Notes: a model not told the origin generated them from the sequence alone. 64,000 nucleotides of DNA from Bacillus sp. RO3 (GCF_012911895.1 NZ_JAAXCV010000034.1:62001-126000); one strand, 5' to 3'; shown: positions 49,315 through 58,419, numbered from the stretch's first letter. Made by a program: numbers and translations.

Positions 49315-52300
49315 TCATACTAAAAACTGAAATTCCGTCCTACTGCCATTTTGCGAGGATATGACTTCAAGACGTGCATCGATTCTTTCCTTCAGCTCTG
49401 GAACATGAGAAATCAAGCCTACCAACCGTCCGCTGCTTTGGATATCCATGAGTGCCTCAATTGCATGGTCCAGGGATTCAGGATCCAACGTTCCGAACCC
49501 CTCATCTATGAACATCGTTTCCAGTGATACCCCGCCTGCATATTGCTGCACCACATCAGCAAGTCCTAATGCCAATGCTAATGATGCTTTAAAGCTTTCC
49601 CCTCCGGATAACGTTTTAACATGTCTTTCCTGACCTGTGTACTGATCAAAGACAAGCAGTTCTAAACCACTTTGCACGTTCCCTTTGCTCCGGTCTGTTT
49701 TACGAATCAATTGATATCGACCTGATGTCATTTTGGTTAATCTTTCATTTGCCACCTTCAGTATGTCTTCAAGGAATGATGCAAGGACGTATCTTTCAAA
49801 GGTGATGCGATTTGCATTCTGTCCCCTTGCCACCTCAGCAAGATGTCCTACCATTTGATACTTGGACTCCATATGTTTTATTCCTTCATTGATGGTGGTG
49901 ACTCTTGAAAGAATCCGCTTATTCTCATTTGTATTTGTCTTGATCTTATTAAGTTCATCATTCACAAGACTCATTTCTTCCGTTACATGGGAAATGCTTC
50001 TTTCAATGCTTATAATATCCGGCTTGTCTTTATCTTTCAGAAGCTTATCGATGTCTTCCAAACGATCCGAAACCGACCGCCATTCTTCACCATATCTCTT
50101 CACTTTATCCTGTAGTGTAAGAATATCTGCTTCAGACTTCTTAGCATCTTGAAATGATTGATAATGAGAAAAGCCTTGTTCTGTTAGAAGGGCCAAAAAT
50201 GCTTCGCGTTCTGTTTTCATTTCTGCATTTGCTTTTTCAATTTGGTTTTCCTTATCCATAACCTGAGACTCTTTTACGCTGAAAGAGTTCTCTAGTTCAT
50301 AGTATCGCTTCTGTGCCAGTTCAAATGCCGCTTTCAATTCTTCTCTCTTTTGCTTTTGCTCATTTAAAGCTTTATTAAATTGAACTTTTGACCTTAACTC
50401 AAAAGGAATGGCTTCCTTCACTTTTTCAAGAGTTGTTGCTTTCGTCAGAAACAACGTGTTCAGCTCCTGAAGCACTTCGTGATTTGAATGCTTAGCTGCT
50501 TCAAGCTCTTCCAACTTTTCCTTTCCTTTTCTTACTTCTTCTTTCATCACTCTTGATTGTTCAACGATTTGTTTCTTTTTCGTTATCGTACGTTCCAATG
50601 CTTCAATCTCTGATGTTAATTCGGTAATAGAATCCGCTGCATCGGCCTCTTTAAAGTTCACTTTCTTCTTTTTTATCTTTTGAACGATCACTTCTATTTG
50701 ATCCTGAATGCCTCTTATTTTCATTTCTTCCTGAACGATCAAAAGACTTATTCTTTTTTCTTCTTGGTTCAGCTCTTCAAGCCTTTCTTTAGCTGCCTTC
50801 AAATCTTCCTGAGAAGGTAAAGCATCGACTTCATCTGCAGGATAGGGGTGATGCAGAGAGCCGCAGACAGGGCATGGCTCTGAATCTGTAAGTCCTTTCG
50901 CCAGATATGCAGCCTGAGCTGAATGCCATTTTCCTTCTATATGTGCCATGGTTAGAGCAGCATCATCCAATTGCTTTTTAAGATGACTATGCTGTACCTT
51001 TAAACTCTGCTCCTCTTTTTGGACTTTTTGAAGCTTGCTATTCATTTTCTCAATGTCATTCAGTTGCTCTAGCAATGATAGGTTTTCCTGAAGGGAAGTC
51101 TCCAACTGAAACCATTCTGTCTGGCTATTTTCCCATTCTTCCAGTCTTTTTTCCCGTGCATTTATACCTTCCTGTAAGAATGCGATTTGCTCTGTCTGTT
51201 TATTAACGACCTCTTGCTGTTTCTCGTATCTCGCTTTTAATTCTTCGGTTTCTTTCGTCATTCCTTCCAAGGAATCAATGTCTTTTTCCAATTCTTCAAG
51301 TTGAGCAACTTTTCTCGACACAGCTTCCCTCAGGTTTTCGTTGTCTGATTCTTGCTTTAATGCTTTTTGGGCTATTACGAGCTTATGGGAAATTGCTTTC
51401 TTTTCCTCCGAAAGTTGTGTGAATTGCTTTTTTAGTTCGTTCAAGTTTTTACTCAGTCTATGACAATACTCATCCTTAGGGACTAAACGGGAGGCGCGCT
51501 GTGCCAATAGAATCTCCTGTTCAAGTCTTTCAATTTCAGGCTTTGTTTCTATAAGGGATTGTTTCCGGGCATTGAGCTTTTCTTGAAGGGCATATTGTTC
51601 CACCAATCCCCTTGCCTCCTGGAGCTCCTTATGAAGAACATCCCTTTTCTCCTGCACCCCTTCGTATTTCAGCTGGATTTCCTTTACTCTATTCCCCATG
51701 CTTTCGATATGAATAGGGAGAATTTGAAGGATATGGTGTTCATTTAACGGAGTTTCCGATAATAACGTTTCAAGCTGTTCATTTTCTTCAAAATGAACTC
51801 TAAGTAATTCCCGTGTCCGTTCATCTATAGAAGTTTCAACTGACTTTCTCAAATCGTCAGCCTCGGATTTCAGTTTCTCCTGGATCGTCTTATATAGCTC
51901 TGTATGGAATAGGCGCTGCAGGATGAGCTCTTTATCTTTACTATCTGACGTTAAGAGTTTCCTAAACTCTCCTTGAGGGATCATCAGAATCTGTCTGAAT
52001 TGGTTGGAATCGAGTTGTATCAACCCTCTGATCTTCTCGTCAACATCCCGGACATTTGCCGCGAGCAGCTGTTCCTTGCCCTCATCATCGTAAACATATA
52101 GTTCAGAACGGGCATTGATGGTCGTGAAACCTTCTCCCCTTGCTTTCTTCTTGTCCTGTTGAGGAGAACGCCAAATACGATAGGACCTTCCTCTTAAACT
52201 GAAGATAAGCTCTACTTCCGTTAAATCTTCATTACTGGCAAATTGGCTTCTCAATTCAGAGGGACTGCGATCTTCACCACTTGCTTTTCCATAAATTGCG

Positions 52301-52449
52301 TAGGATAATCCATCAAAGATGGTCGTCTTCCCGGATCCTGTCTTCCCCGATATCACGAACATTGTCCTGTTACCAAGGGAACGGAAATCGATGACCTCTC
52401 TTCGTGCATAGGGACCGAATGCCTGCATCATTAATTGAAGGGGCTTCAT
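49315..52449 (-). CDS. sbcC: Exonuclease SbcC, Rad50-like ATPase subunit
   Basis: The 1044-residue SMC-like ATPase has the Walker A loop GKTGSGKTTIFDGL near residue 36, long coiled coils, a central zinc hook CPVCGSLHHP, and C-terminal LSGGESFKASLALALGLA with Walker B MFIDEGFGTLDPESLD. With SbcD it cleaves DNA hairpins and blocked ends and acts in double-strand break processing. Its ATG overlaps the sbcD stop as ATGA. It is slightly shorter than the B. subtilis protein, within the coiled coils. Confidence 0.95.
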   Translation of the reverse strand: MKPLQLMMQAFGPYARREVIDFRSLGNRTMFVISGKTGSGKTTIFDGLSYAIYGKASGEDRSPSELRSQFASNEDLTEVELIFSLRGRSYRIWRSPQQDKKKARGEGFTTINARSELYVYDDEGKEQLLAANVRDVDEKIRGLIQLDSNQFRQILMIPQGEFRKLLTSDSKDKELILQRLFHTELYKTIQEKLKSEADDLRKSVETSIDERTRELLRVHFEENEQLETLLSETPLNEHHILQILPIHIESMGNRVKEIQLKYEGVQEKRDVLHKELQEARGLVEQYALQEKLNARKQSLIETKPEIERLEQEILLAQRASRLVPKDEYCHRLSKNLNELKKQFTQLSEEKKAISHKLVIAQKALKQESDNENLREAVSRKVAQLEELEKDIDSLEGMTKETEELKARYEKQQEVVNKQTEQIAFLQEGINAREKRLEEWENSQTEWFQLETSLQENLSLLEQLNDIEKMNSKLQKVQKEEQSLKVQHSHLKKQLDDAALTMAHIEGKWHSAQAAYLAKGLTDSEPCPVCGSLHHPYPADEVDALPSQEDLKAAKERLEELNQEEKRISLLIVQEEMKIRGIQDQIEVIVQKIKKKKVNFKEADAADSITELTSEIEALERTITKKKQIVEQSRVMKEEVRKGKEKLEELEAAKHSNHEVLQELNTLFLTKATTLEKVKEAIPFELRSKVQFNKALNEQKQKREELKAAFELAQKRYYELENSFSVKESQVMDKENQIEKANAEMKTEREAFLALLTEQGFSHYQSFQDAKKSEADILTLQDKVKRYGEEWRSVSDRLEDIDKLLKDKDKPDIISIERSISHVTEEMSLVNDELNKIKTNTNENKRILSRVTTINEGIKHMESKYQMVGHLAEVARGQNANRITFERYVLASFLEDILKVANERLTKMTSGRYQLIRKTDRSKGNVQSGLELLVFDQYTGQERHVKTLSGGESFKASLALALGLADVVQQYAGGVSLETMFIDEGFGTLDPESLDHAIEALMDIQSSGRLVGLISHVPELKERIDARLEVISSQNGSRTEFQFLV

Positions 52450-53591
52450 GCTTGTTCTACCTCCTTCCTGGCTTGCTCTATAACATTCAGAAGAGTTTCT
52501 TCCTTTCCTTCATTCCAGTGACCCGTAGTCATATCCGTGTAAAATTCTTTAAATAATTCCAGTTCAGACCGTTTTTTATTCTCTAGTACTTTAAAAGAAT
52601 TTTTCTTTTTCGCATCAGTGACATCGAGCTTCCTCTCTAAATGAAGGACGTTAGGATAAACTTGCCGCAATTGATTGATGGGATCGATCAATGTCCCTTC
52701 ATCTTGTAATGTGATCTTTAAATAATCATCCACTTTCTGTGATCGATAGAATCCGGGATCCAGAAGTTCCTCCATTCGTCCCTGTAATTCTCTCATATCT
52801 TGCTTGGGCTGAAGTACTCTTTCCCGCAAATGGAATGAACCGTCTCCTTCTATTTCGACAATCGTGACAGACTTCCGCTGTCTTGCTTCCGAGAATGAAT
52901 ATTTTAATAGAGATCCTGAGTACCTTATCGTTTCATGCTTAATGGCATCAGGACTATGCAGATGACCAAGGGCCGTGTAATGAAAGGAACGGAACACCTC
53001 TGCACCGACACAACCAGACCCCCCTACGGATAGCGTTCGCTCTGAATCCGTCGTTTTACCTCCTGTCACAAATGCATGGCCTACAAATACATGAGGTCCT
53101 TCTTGATTCATATTCTCTTCGATTCTCTTGACAATGGCTTCCATGGCAGTGTGATGGGAATGAATCGATTCGTCTTCAAGGATTTGTCTCACACTTCCCG
53201 GTTCAGCATAAGGGACGCAGTGAAAATGCACTCCTTTAATGGTAATTGGAGTAAAATCATTGGTCAGTTTCCCTTTTAAGTGTAATTGACTATGCTTGTA
53301 CCATGATGTACCAAAAGATAATCGTTCTGCACTATCATGGTTTCCTGTGACGGCTACGATGGGCGTCTTCAATTCCACATTGATTCTATATAAGACATCG
53401 TCCAACAACTCTACCGCTTCAGTGGGAGGAACAGACCGATCATAAAGATCTCCTGCTATAATGACAGCATCAGGTTCTTCTTCCTTCACCACTTCAATAA
53501 ATTGCTCCAATATGTATTTTTGTTCTTCGGTCATGTATATACCGTGAACCAATTTACCTAAATGCCAATCAGCGGTATGTATGAATTTCAT
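52446..53591 (-). CDS. sbcD: Exonuclease SbcD, Mre11-like nuclease subunit
   Basis: The 381-residue protein has the five phosphoesterase motifs: HTADWHLGK, AGDLYDRS, VTGNHDSAERL, VFVGHAFVTGG and LGHLHSPDAI. It is the nuclease partner of SbcC. The start at 53591, giving MKFIHTADWHLGK, follows GAAAGGAG; the frame extends 27 codons further upstream without a site. Coupled to sbcC through an ATGA overlap. Confidence 0.95.
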   Translation of the reverse strand: MKFIHTADWHLGKLVHGIYMTEEQKYILEQFIEVVKEEEPDAVIIAGDLYDRSVPPTEAVELLDDVLYRINVELKTPIVAVTGNHDSAERLSFGTSWYKHSQLHLKGKLTNDFTPITIKGVHFHCVPYAEPGSVRQILEDESIHSHHTAMEAIVKRIEENMNQEGPHVFVGHAFVTGGKTTDSERTLSVGGSGCVGAEVFRSFHYTALGHLHSPDAIKHETIRYSGSLLKYSFSEARQRKSVTIVEIEGDGSFHLRERVLQPKQDMRELQGRMEELLDPGFYRSQKVDDYLKITLQDEGTLIDPINQLRQVYPNVLHLERKLDVTDAKKKNSFKVLENKKRSELELFKEFYTDMTTGHWNEGKEETLLNVIEQARKEVEQA

Positions 53592-53717
53592 GCTCCATTT
53601 CTCCTTTCCGTTCAAAAAGTATCTCCTTAAATTATACCAAACTAATCTCTCATTGGTGAAAGGAAATGCCATTCAAGAGAACGTTCGTTCCCACTGGATC
53701 CTTATTCAGTTAACTAT

Positions 53718-53750
53718 AAAGGAGATCCTTTAATTATGGGATCTCCTTTA
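53718..53750 (-). terminator. Terminator of the YvrJ-like gene
   Basis: AAAGGAGATCC pairs with GGATCTCCTTT around about nine bases, directly after the YvrJ-like stop. Confidence 0.8.
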
Positions 53751-53753
53751 CGA

Positions 53754-53891
53754 TTATTCTTTTAAGTGCTGTGGCAGTGTTTGTATCGAAGTAATCACGG
53801 CATCGAGTTTCGTCTCAATACGGTAAAGAAGATACATCGTGACTACAATCGGGAATCCCACTTCAGACACGAAAGAAATAATGGCTTCCAT
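53754..53891 (-). CDS. YvrJ family small membrane protein
   Basis: The 45-residue protein reads MEAIISFVSEVGFPIVVTMY then LLYRIETKLDAVITSIQTL. It matches the YvrJ family: a short N-terminal amphipathic part, one membrane helix with GFPIVVTxYLL, and a charged KLD tail. GGAGGAAGG stands directly before ATG. Function unknown; such peptides are often sporulation-associated. Missed by length filters. Confidence 0.82.
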   Translation of the reverse strand: MEAIISFVSEVGFPIVVTMYLLYRIETKLDAVITSIQTLPQHLKE

Positions 53892-53953
53892 CCTTCCTCC
53901 CTCCTCTCACTTTGTATATAGTAGATTCACAGGAAAAAGGATACGTACCGATT

Positions 53954-53989
53954 AAAAAACGGATCCAATCGGCATTGGATCCGTTTTTT
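53954..53989 (-). terminator. Terminator of the lipoprotein gene
   Basis: AACGGATCCAATG pairs with ATTGGATCCGTT around a short loop, with T runs on both strands. Confidence 0.88.
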
Positions 53990-53993
53990 CATA

Positions 53994-54521
53994 TTATCCG
54001 TTAATGTCACTGATTAAGCTGGAACTCACTAGTCCGGCTTCCTCAAGAATTTCTTTGATCTGATTTTCTGCTTCGGTCAATTTTTCATTGGCAGCGGTTA
54101 AATCTGCTTCGCCTTCTTTAGATAGAGCTTCAGCTTTCATATTATAGGATTCTGCCAAAGTGGACTTGAACGATTCTACGTCTTCCTTTTGTTCTCCAAG
54201 ACCTTCAGGAATTTCCATTCCCTCTACAACTTTAGCTGATTCCGTGGCAGATGCAGAGGCAGCTTCTTTCATTTCAGCAAGTTCTTCCCCTGCTGGAGCC
54301 TCTTCTCCTGCCATCGCTTCTTCGAATCCATTAAGATCAATATCTACACCATTTACAGTTGTTGTTAAATTTAAATAAAAATCCATTAACTCTCCAGCAA
54401 CATTCGTAGTTTCTTCAGATGCTTTTGATGTGTCTTCTTTTTTAGCCTCATCAGAACCTGTATCTGAACACCCAGCTAATGCTAACGTTAAACCCAGACC
54501 TAAAACCCATACTTTTTTCAT
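53994..54521 (-). CDS. Predicted lipoprotein, unknown
   Basis: The 175-residue protein has a lipoprotein signal MKKVWVLGLGLTLALAGCSD with lipobox LALAGC, an acidic linker rich in E, K and T, and then an all-helical acidic domain (ELMDFYLNLTTTVNGVDIDL, EAAEAENQIKEILEEAG-like repeats). It should be anchored outside the membrane. A similar layout occurs in lipoproteins of DUF-type with no role known. GAGGGGAAA precedes ATG. Own terminator; convergent with the tRNA-Sec side only by distance. Confidence 0.8.
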   Translation of the reverse strand: MKKVWVLGLGLTLALAGCSDTGSDEAKKEDTSKASEETTNVAGELMDFYLNLTTTVNGVDIDLNGFEEAMAGEEAPAGEELAEMKEAASASATESAKVVEGMEIPEGLGEQKEDVESFKSTLAESYNMKAEALSKEGEADLTAANEKLTEAENQIKEILEEAGLVSSSLISDING

Positions 54522-54757
54522 ACTTGTTTCCCCTCTCTGTATCGATCAATATGTTCAAGTATAAAAGGTAAGCAACACATATAAGAAATCGCTTCCTCTT
54601 TATGATAAGCCGGCAAAAAGTATCTTATCACGGCCAGAATAGACTGGTAAAGAAGATTTTTCTAATTTCTTGAAAGTTTAAATCTTGTAAAAATTACAAA
54701 TATACAGCCTATTCGCCTAGAGAAAATCAAAACGCTTGCCACAGAGAATGAAAACAT

Positions 54758-54787
54758 TTGTACAAATTTTTTCATTCGTGTTATAAA
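54758..54787 (+). promoter_or_regulatory. Putative promoter of the tRNA-Sec gene
   Basis: TTGTAC (54758-54763), 18 bases and TATAAA (54782-54787) lie about 18 bases before the tRNA. Confidence 0.55.
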
Positions 54788-54805
54788 TGATATATATCCT
54801 CATTT

Positions 54806-54902
54806 GGGGCTGATTGTTGAGCTGGTGCTTGCCTAGGTCTTCAAAACCTCTTGGGAGGCGCGTGCCGTCTCCGCTGGGTTCGATTCCCAGGCAGTCCCGC
54901 CA
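54806..54902 (+). tRNA. selC: tRNA-Sec (selenocysteine tRNA), anticodon UCA
   Basis: This 97-base molecule has anticodon TCA (54841-54843) in loop CTTCAAA, closed by AGGT/ACCT. The T arm is CTGGG-TTCGATT-CCCAG and the 3' end is GCAGTCCC-G-CCA, with CCA encoded. The 5' GGGGCTG pairs with CAGTCCC with one G-U. A long extra arm (GGAGGC/GCCGTCTCC) and a D arm with a four-base loop give the tRNA-Sec shape and exclude a suppressor. It serves SelB, whose gene lies 11 kb to the left. A bidirectional terminator follows. Confidence 0.94.
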
Positions 54903-54933
54903 CTTAGGATAAGACAAGAATCTTCTACATATC

Positions 54934-54970
54934 AAGAGCCCCCATGAATGATCTCATGGGGGCTCTTTAT
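54934..54970. terminator. Bidirectional terminator between selC and the PAS kinase
   Basis: AAGAGCCCCCATGA pairs perfectly with TCATGGGGGCTCTT, followed by TTTATTTT. Confidence 0.92.
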
Positions 54971-54972
54971 TT

Positions 54973-56298
54973 TCAGTGAGTCTGCATATTCTCTCTTCTT
55001 TTTCTCTCAGAAGCCTGAACCCCATCGAGAGTGATGTGGAAGGTGGTTCCTTCCCCCTGTTCGCTTTGTACACCAATATCTGCACCATGATCACGAAGGA
55101 TCCTAAGGCATATCGTCAGGCCTAAACCTGTTCCCTTTGTTTTCGTGGTGAAAAAGGGCTCTCCCAGTTTATCCAGCGTTTCCTTCTTCATCCCTACCCC
55201 CTCATCTTTAAAGGTTAATTGAACTTTATTCTTAGAAATCATGCATGCCATCACTGTAATCGTGCCTCCGTGAGGCATCGCTTCTATCGCGTTTTTAATC
55301 AAATTAATAAACACTTGTTTCAACTGATTTTCATCGCCTCGAATATACAGTTCCCTTTCATGAAAATCGGTTAAAATTTCAATGTTATATAAGATGGCAT
55401 TTGTATTCAATAATCTCGCAACATGATCAAGGGTTTCAATAATATTAATCTTTTTGTATGTAACAGATTGAGGTTTGGCCAGAATCAATAACTCACTTAG
55501 CACAAGTTCAATCCTCTTGATTTCAGAGAAAACAATCCCCAAGTATTCTTTCGTCTTCTCATCTGCATCATCTCGTAATAACTGTAGAAATCCATTTATC
55601 GAGGTTAAAGGATTACGGACTTCATGTGCGATACCGGCTGCTAATTGACCGGCAACTGATAGTTTTTGAGATTCGATGGCTAATGTCTCATTCATTTCAA
55701 TCAATTCTTCTTCATTATGTATTCTTTCGGTAATATCTGAAATGGTCCCTACTGTTCCAAGGAGGTGACCACCTTCAGTATAACTCAACTTAACATTTAC
55801 TTCTCCCCAGCGAAATTGTCCATCCCTTTTCTGATAGGAAAAGTCCATCTTCATTTTATCCTTTTTCAAACTGATACTATGTCTGACCAGTCTGAGGATT
55901 TCATGACGTTCATGAAGGGAAATAAAATGAAGGGCATTTTTATGTAGACTTTCTTTAACCGTGTAACCTGTATAGTCTTCCCAAGGTTGATTCAGAAATT
56001 GGAACTCTCCTTTTGAGTTGGTATGAAAGACAACTTCATCGATACTTTGAAGTACATGCTGCATTTCTTCATTCAGGAGCTTCACTCTTTCTTCACTTTT
56101 ACGTAATGCAGCTAGTGCTTTATGGCTGATGTCATAATGTTTCCCCATATAATAGCTGATGAAGAGGATCAACAGAGTGAAAAAAATGTCCACATTCAAA
56201 TCCACTGGATATTGTAGAACAAAGTAATAAATAAAATCCCACGTCAATACTAATAAAAGCCCGATGATTACCGATACAATTCTCCCCCTATATTTCAT
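54973..56298 (-). CDS. Sporulation-type sensor kinase with PAS domain
   Basis: The 441-residue protein has two membrane helices (residues 8-27 and 36-52), a PAS domain (about 75-195, with EEVVFHTNSKGEFQFLNQPWE and GTVGTISDITER), HisKA with histidine in GIAHEVRNPLTSINGFLQLL, and HATPase with NLIKNAIEAM, DEGVGM and TKGTGLGL. It resembles the KinC/KinD/KinE group feeding the Spo0 phosphorelay. No paired response regulator is adjacent (yneI is a stand-alone receiver 2 kb away). GGGGGGC precedes the start. The output target is inferred. Confidence 0.88.
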   Translation of the reverse strand: MKYRGRIVSVIIGLLLVLTWDFIYYFVLQYPVDLNVDIFFTLLILFISYYMGKHYDISHKALAALRKSEERVKLLNEEMQHVLQSIDEVVFHTNSKGEFQFLNQPWEDYTGYTVKESLHKNALHFISLHERHEILRLVRHSISLKKDKMKMDFSYQKRDGQFRWGEVNVKLSYTEGGHLLGTVGTISDITERIHNEEELIEMNETLAIESQKLSVAGQLAAGIAHEVRNPLTSINGFLQLLRDDADEKTKEYLGIVFSEIKRIELVLSELLILAKPQSVTYKKINIIETLDHVARLLNTNAILYNIEILTDFHERELYIRGDENQLKQVFINLIKNAIEAMPHGGTITVMACMISKNKVQLTFKDEGVGMKKETLDKLGEPFFTTKTKGTGLGLTICLRILRDHGADIGVQSEQGEGTTFHITLDGVQASERKRRENMQTH

Positions 56299-56432
56299 TC
56301 AATGCCCCCCCGTCCGTCCTAAATCGAGTATCGAATCGAAATAGATAGAATTTCCGCGATTTTTGTTAATTATTAGTATATCATTTCTTATTAAGAACAG
56401 TATAGACTTCTTTTGTAAAAACAGCGATATTC

Positions 56433-56461
56433 TTGTCACATGCATTCAGCTTGTCTATAAT
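56433..56461 (+). promoter_or_regulatory. yneK promoter
   Basis: TTGTCA (56433-56438), exactly 17 bases, and a perfect TATAAT (56456-56461) precede yneK by about 40 bases. Confidence 0.85.
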
Positions 56462-56501
56462 GAATACGATACACTCGCTTTTTGGAGATTGAGGTGAAAG
56501 C

Positions 56502-56927
56502 ATGCTTGAAGGTTGGTTCTTATATTTCATACTATTTTGGGTTGTGTTCCTAGTAGCTTCATTTGCTATTGGTGGATTCTTTATGTTTAGGAAATTTTTA
56601 AAGAGATTTCCTAAAGAAGATGGTAAATCCGACTTGGATTGGGAAGAACACTATGTTAATGAAACCATCCACCTATGGGGGGATGAGGAAAAGAAAATGC
56701 TCAATGAATTGGTTACACCCGTCCCCGAATTATTCAGGGATGTAGCTAAGCAGAAGATTGCCGGTAAAATCGGAGAGTTAGCGTTAAATGAGAATGCGAC
56801 AGCCATTAACAAGGAATTGGTCATCAGGGGATACATCCTGGCGACACCTAAGCGGGACCATAAGTTCCTCAGAAAAAAATTAAACGAAATGCAAATAGAT
56901 GTAACACCTTACGAAGGTTTGTTCTAG
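56502..56927 (+). CDS. yneK: DUF2621 family membrane protein YneK
   Basis: The 141-residue protein has one N-terminal helix (residues 5-28) and a conserved cytoplasmic part: DWEEHYVNETIHLWGDEEKK, VPELFRDVAKQKIAGKIGELAL and ENATAINKELVIRGYILATPKRDHKFL. It matches B. subtilis YneK in length and neighbourhood (ccdA-yneI-yneJ-yneK), though here it is divergent from the others. Function unknown. ATG follows GAGGTGAAAGC, seven bases. Confidence 0.9.
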   Translation: MLEGWFLYFILFWVVFLVASFAIGGFFMFRKFLKRFPKEDGKSDLDWEEHYVNETIHLWGDEEKKMLNELVTPVPELFRDVAKQKIAGKIGELALNENATAINKELVIRGYILATPKRDHKFLRKKLNEMQIDVTPYEGLF

Positions 56928-56946
56928 GTATTGAAAGGGGAATGGA

Positions 56947-57045
56947 ATGGAATCGATACTTATAATTCCGATTGTACTTTATTTAATATTTATGTTGGGT
57001 GCTGCATTTCTGTTCTTTAAATGGAAACGAAGCAAAAAAAGGTAA
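56947..57045 (+). CDS. Small single-helix membrane peptide, unknown
   Basis: The 32-residue peptide reads MESILIIPIVLYLIFMLGAA then FLFFKWKRSKKR. It is one hydrophobic helix with a basic cytoplasmic end. GAAAGGGG lies six bases before ATG, and it follows yneK by 19 bases with no terminator between, so it is probably in that operon. An overlapping ATG frame five bases upstream stops early. Its 3' end runs into the terminator. Confidence 0.65.
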   Translation: MESILIIPIVLYLIFMLGAAFLFFKWKRSKKR

Positions 57046-57068
57046 ACGATCATCGTTTACCTTTTTTC
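57034..57068. terminator. Bidirectional terminator
   Basis: AAAAAAGGTAAACGAT pairs with ATCGTTTACCTTTTTT with almost no loop beyond two bases, between the yneK unit and the M50 gene. Confidence 0.85.
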
Positions 57069-57073
57069 TATGA

Positions 57074-57553
57074 TTAGTCGATGGGATCTTCTGCCTTTCC
57101 ATATCTGATGACGTCAAGGACTGCTTGTCCGTCACTCGGTTTCCCTTGTCCGTTGCGAAATGGAAATAAGGAAAAGAAGATAAAGTACACGGAAAAATAG
57201 GCAAACTGATAGAAAAAGAGGTGAACAGGAATGATTCCTTCATAGATCAGAAAATTAATGACCAGGATTGCCAGCAGATTAAATATACTTCCAGAAAGAT
57301 AAATAAGGACATGGACCCACACCTTGTTATATTTTAATTCAGTATATTGACACCATCCTTCCATAAAGTACATTCTCTTCACTTCCAGGGGACCAATATT
57401 GAATAGACGCTTACCAGTCCCAATACAGAATTTGATCTTTGCTCCGAATAGACGGGCCGTGAGAACATGACCAGCCTCATGGACAATGGTTACCATGGGC
57501 AAGGTCAGGAAAAATGCCAGAAAAAACGTCCAAATATCTGCTAACGTAAACAA
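57074..57553 (-). CDS. M50 family membrane metalloprotease-like protein
   Basis: The 159-residue protein has the zinc motif HEAGH in MVTIVHEAGHVLTARLFGA and a late FPFRNGQGKPSDGQ that resembles the second M50 motif (NxxPxxxxDG). Four membrane segments are visible. It is short compared with SpoIVFB or RseP, so it may be a minimal site-2-protease fold. The start is TTG 57553, seven bases after GGTGGG. The target is unknown. The gene is inserted between yneK and ccdC relative to B. subtilis. Confidence 0.8.
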   Translation of the reverse strand: MFTLADIWTFFLAFFLTLPMVTIVHEAGHVLTARLFGAKIKFCIGTGKRLFNIGPLEVKRMYFMEGWCQYTELKYNKVWVHVLIYLSGSIFNLLAILVINFLIYEGIIPVHLFFYQFAYFSVYFIFFSLFPFRNGQGKPSDGQAVLDVIRYGKAEDPID

Positions 57554-57771
57554 TTTTCATCCCACCTGTAGCTCTTGTTATTCTTTCCATCTTTTCTTTG
57601 CCCCAAATGATACTTCTCTAAGCATATTGATACCTTCTGTAAAGAAAGCGTAATCTGAGATGAAAAAATTTCTATTCATTGGCACCTTCATCATACTGTT
57701 TCCGTAAAATTTGTTGCTTTTATTGGCAGAGTGATTTTCTATTTGGTGCATATAAAGCAGAAACCTACGAT

Positions 57772-57810
57772 AAAAAAATAGGAGGGTGATAAGCATCACC
57801 CTCCTATTTT
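57772..57810 (-). terminator. Terminator of ccdC
   Basis: TAGGAGGGTGAT pairs with ATCACCCTCCTA around four bases and is followed by TTTTTTTA on the minus strand. Confidence 0.9.
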
Positions 57811-57819
57811 CACAATGAA

Positions 57820-58302
57820 TTATATTGAATTCGTCGTTAAATCCTGTTGCTCTTGGTGAAGTTTCCTGTATTGCAGATACATGGTGATTCTCCAAGGTAC
57901 AATCATACCAAAGGCAAGAATCCAAAACATTCCGCTTAGCTCACCGTAATCAATCGAAGCACTGAGTATTGACTTGGCCACTATCCTGATCAGCAGAAGC
58001 CCCATTAAAATAAACGCGAACGCTTTAGATCGCTTTAAATAGATATCGTTATCACGAATTTGGAATTTTGAGGTTTTAATCAATAAGATAGAAAAAAGCA
58101 TTCCTACCGTAATGGCTTCAAGAAACTCACTCAACGTGACTCGAAAGACCGGGAATAAGAACATTAAAGCACCCGTACTCATGAACAAAGGGGGTAAAAT
58201 AATCTTCCTGCCGCTTACCGGTTTTTTCTGGGCCTTCATTCTTATAAAGATCACCATGATACCCATACAAATCGCTACAATGGATGAAGCAATCATCATA
58301 AT
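57820..58302 (-). CDS. ccdC: CcdC family membrane protein (YneJ)
   Basis: The protein of about 160 residues has five membrane helices and CcdC features: PPLFMSTGALMFLFPVFRVT and LLLIRIVAKSILSASIDYGELSGMFWILAFGMIVPWRI. B. subtilis CcdC (YneJ) lies in the ccdA-yneI-yneJ operon and is linked to but not essential for cytochrome c synthesis. Several ATG codons cluster after AAAAGG (58311, 58308, 58302, 58299); 58302 fits spacing best. Confidence 0.85.
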   Translation of the reverse strand: MMMIASSIVAICMGIMVIFIRMKAQKKPVSGRKIILPPLFMSTGALMFLFPVFRVTLSEFLEAITVGMLFSILLIKTSKFQIRDNDIYLKRSKAFAFILMGLLLIRIVAKSILSASIDYGELSGMFWILAFGMIVPWRITMYLQYRKLHQEQQDLTTNSI

Positions 58303-58372
58303 CATCATCCTTTTACTTTCTACTTTTAATCCATCCCCTATTATAGCTGAAATGAAAGAAAAACGAAAACAC

Positions 58373-58412
58373 AAAAAAAGAGAGAATGAATAAAAGCATT
58401 CATCTCTCTTTC
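58373..58412 (-). terminator. Terminator of yneI
   Basis: AAAGAGAGATGAAT pairs with ATTCATTCTCTCTTT with a one-base bulge, followed by T on the minus strand; located between yneI and ccdC. Confidence 0.75.
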
Positions 58413-58419
58413 GATATGA

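Noticed and set aside
54806..54902. Interpretation of the UCA tRNA as an opal suppressor or tRNA-Ser
   Set aside because: The extended acceptor/T-arm, four-base D loop and linked selB point to tRNA-Sec; a tRNA-Ser would not carry this acceptor layout.
54717..54935. Minus-strand 72-residue frame
   Set aside because: It is antisense to the tRNA-Sec gene and shows no ribosome site or protein-like features.
56933..57045. ATG 56942 as start of the small peptide after yneK
   Set aside because: That frame stops after seven codons; ATG 56947 opens the 32-residue membrane peptide at better spacing.
57578..57925. Minus-strand 115-residue frame between ccdC and the M50 gene
   Set aside because: It overlaps the end of ccdC and runs through the ccdC terminator; the inner ATG candidates have poor ribosome sites. 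A short 33-residue C-terminal version before the M50 gene cannot be excluded.
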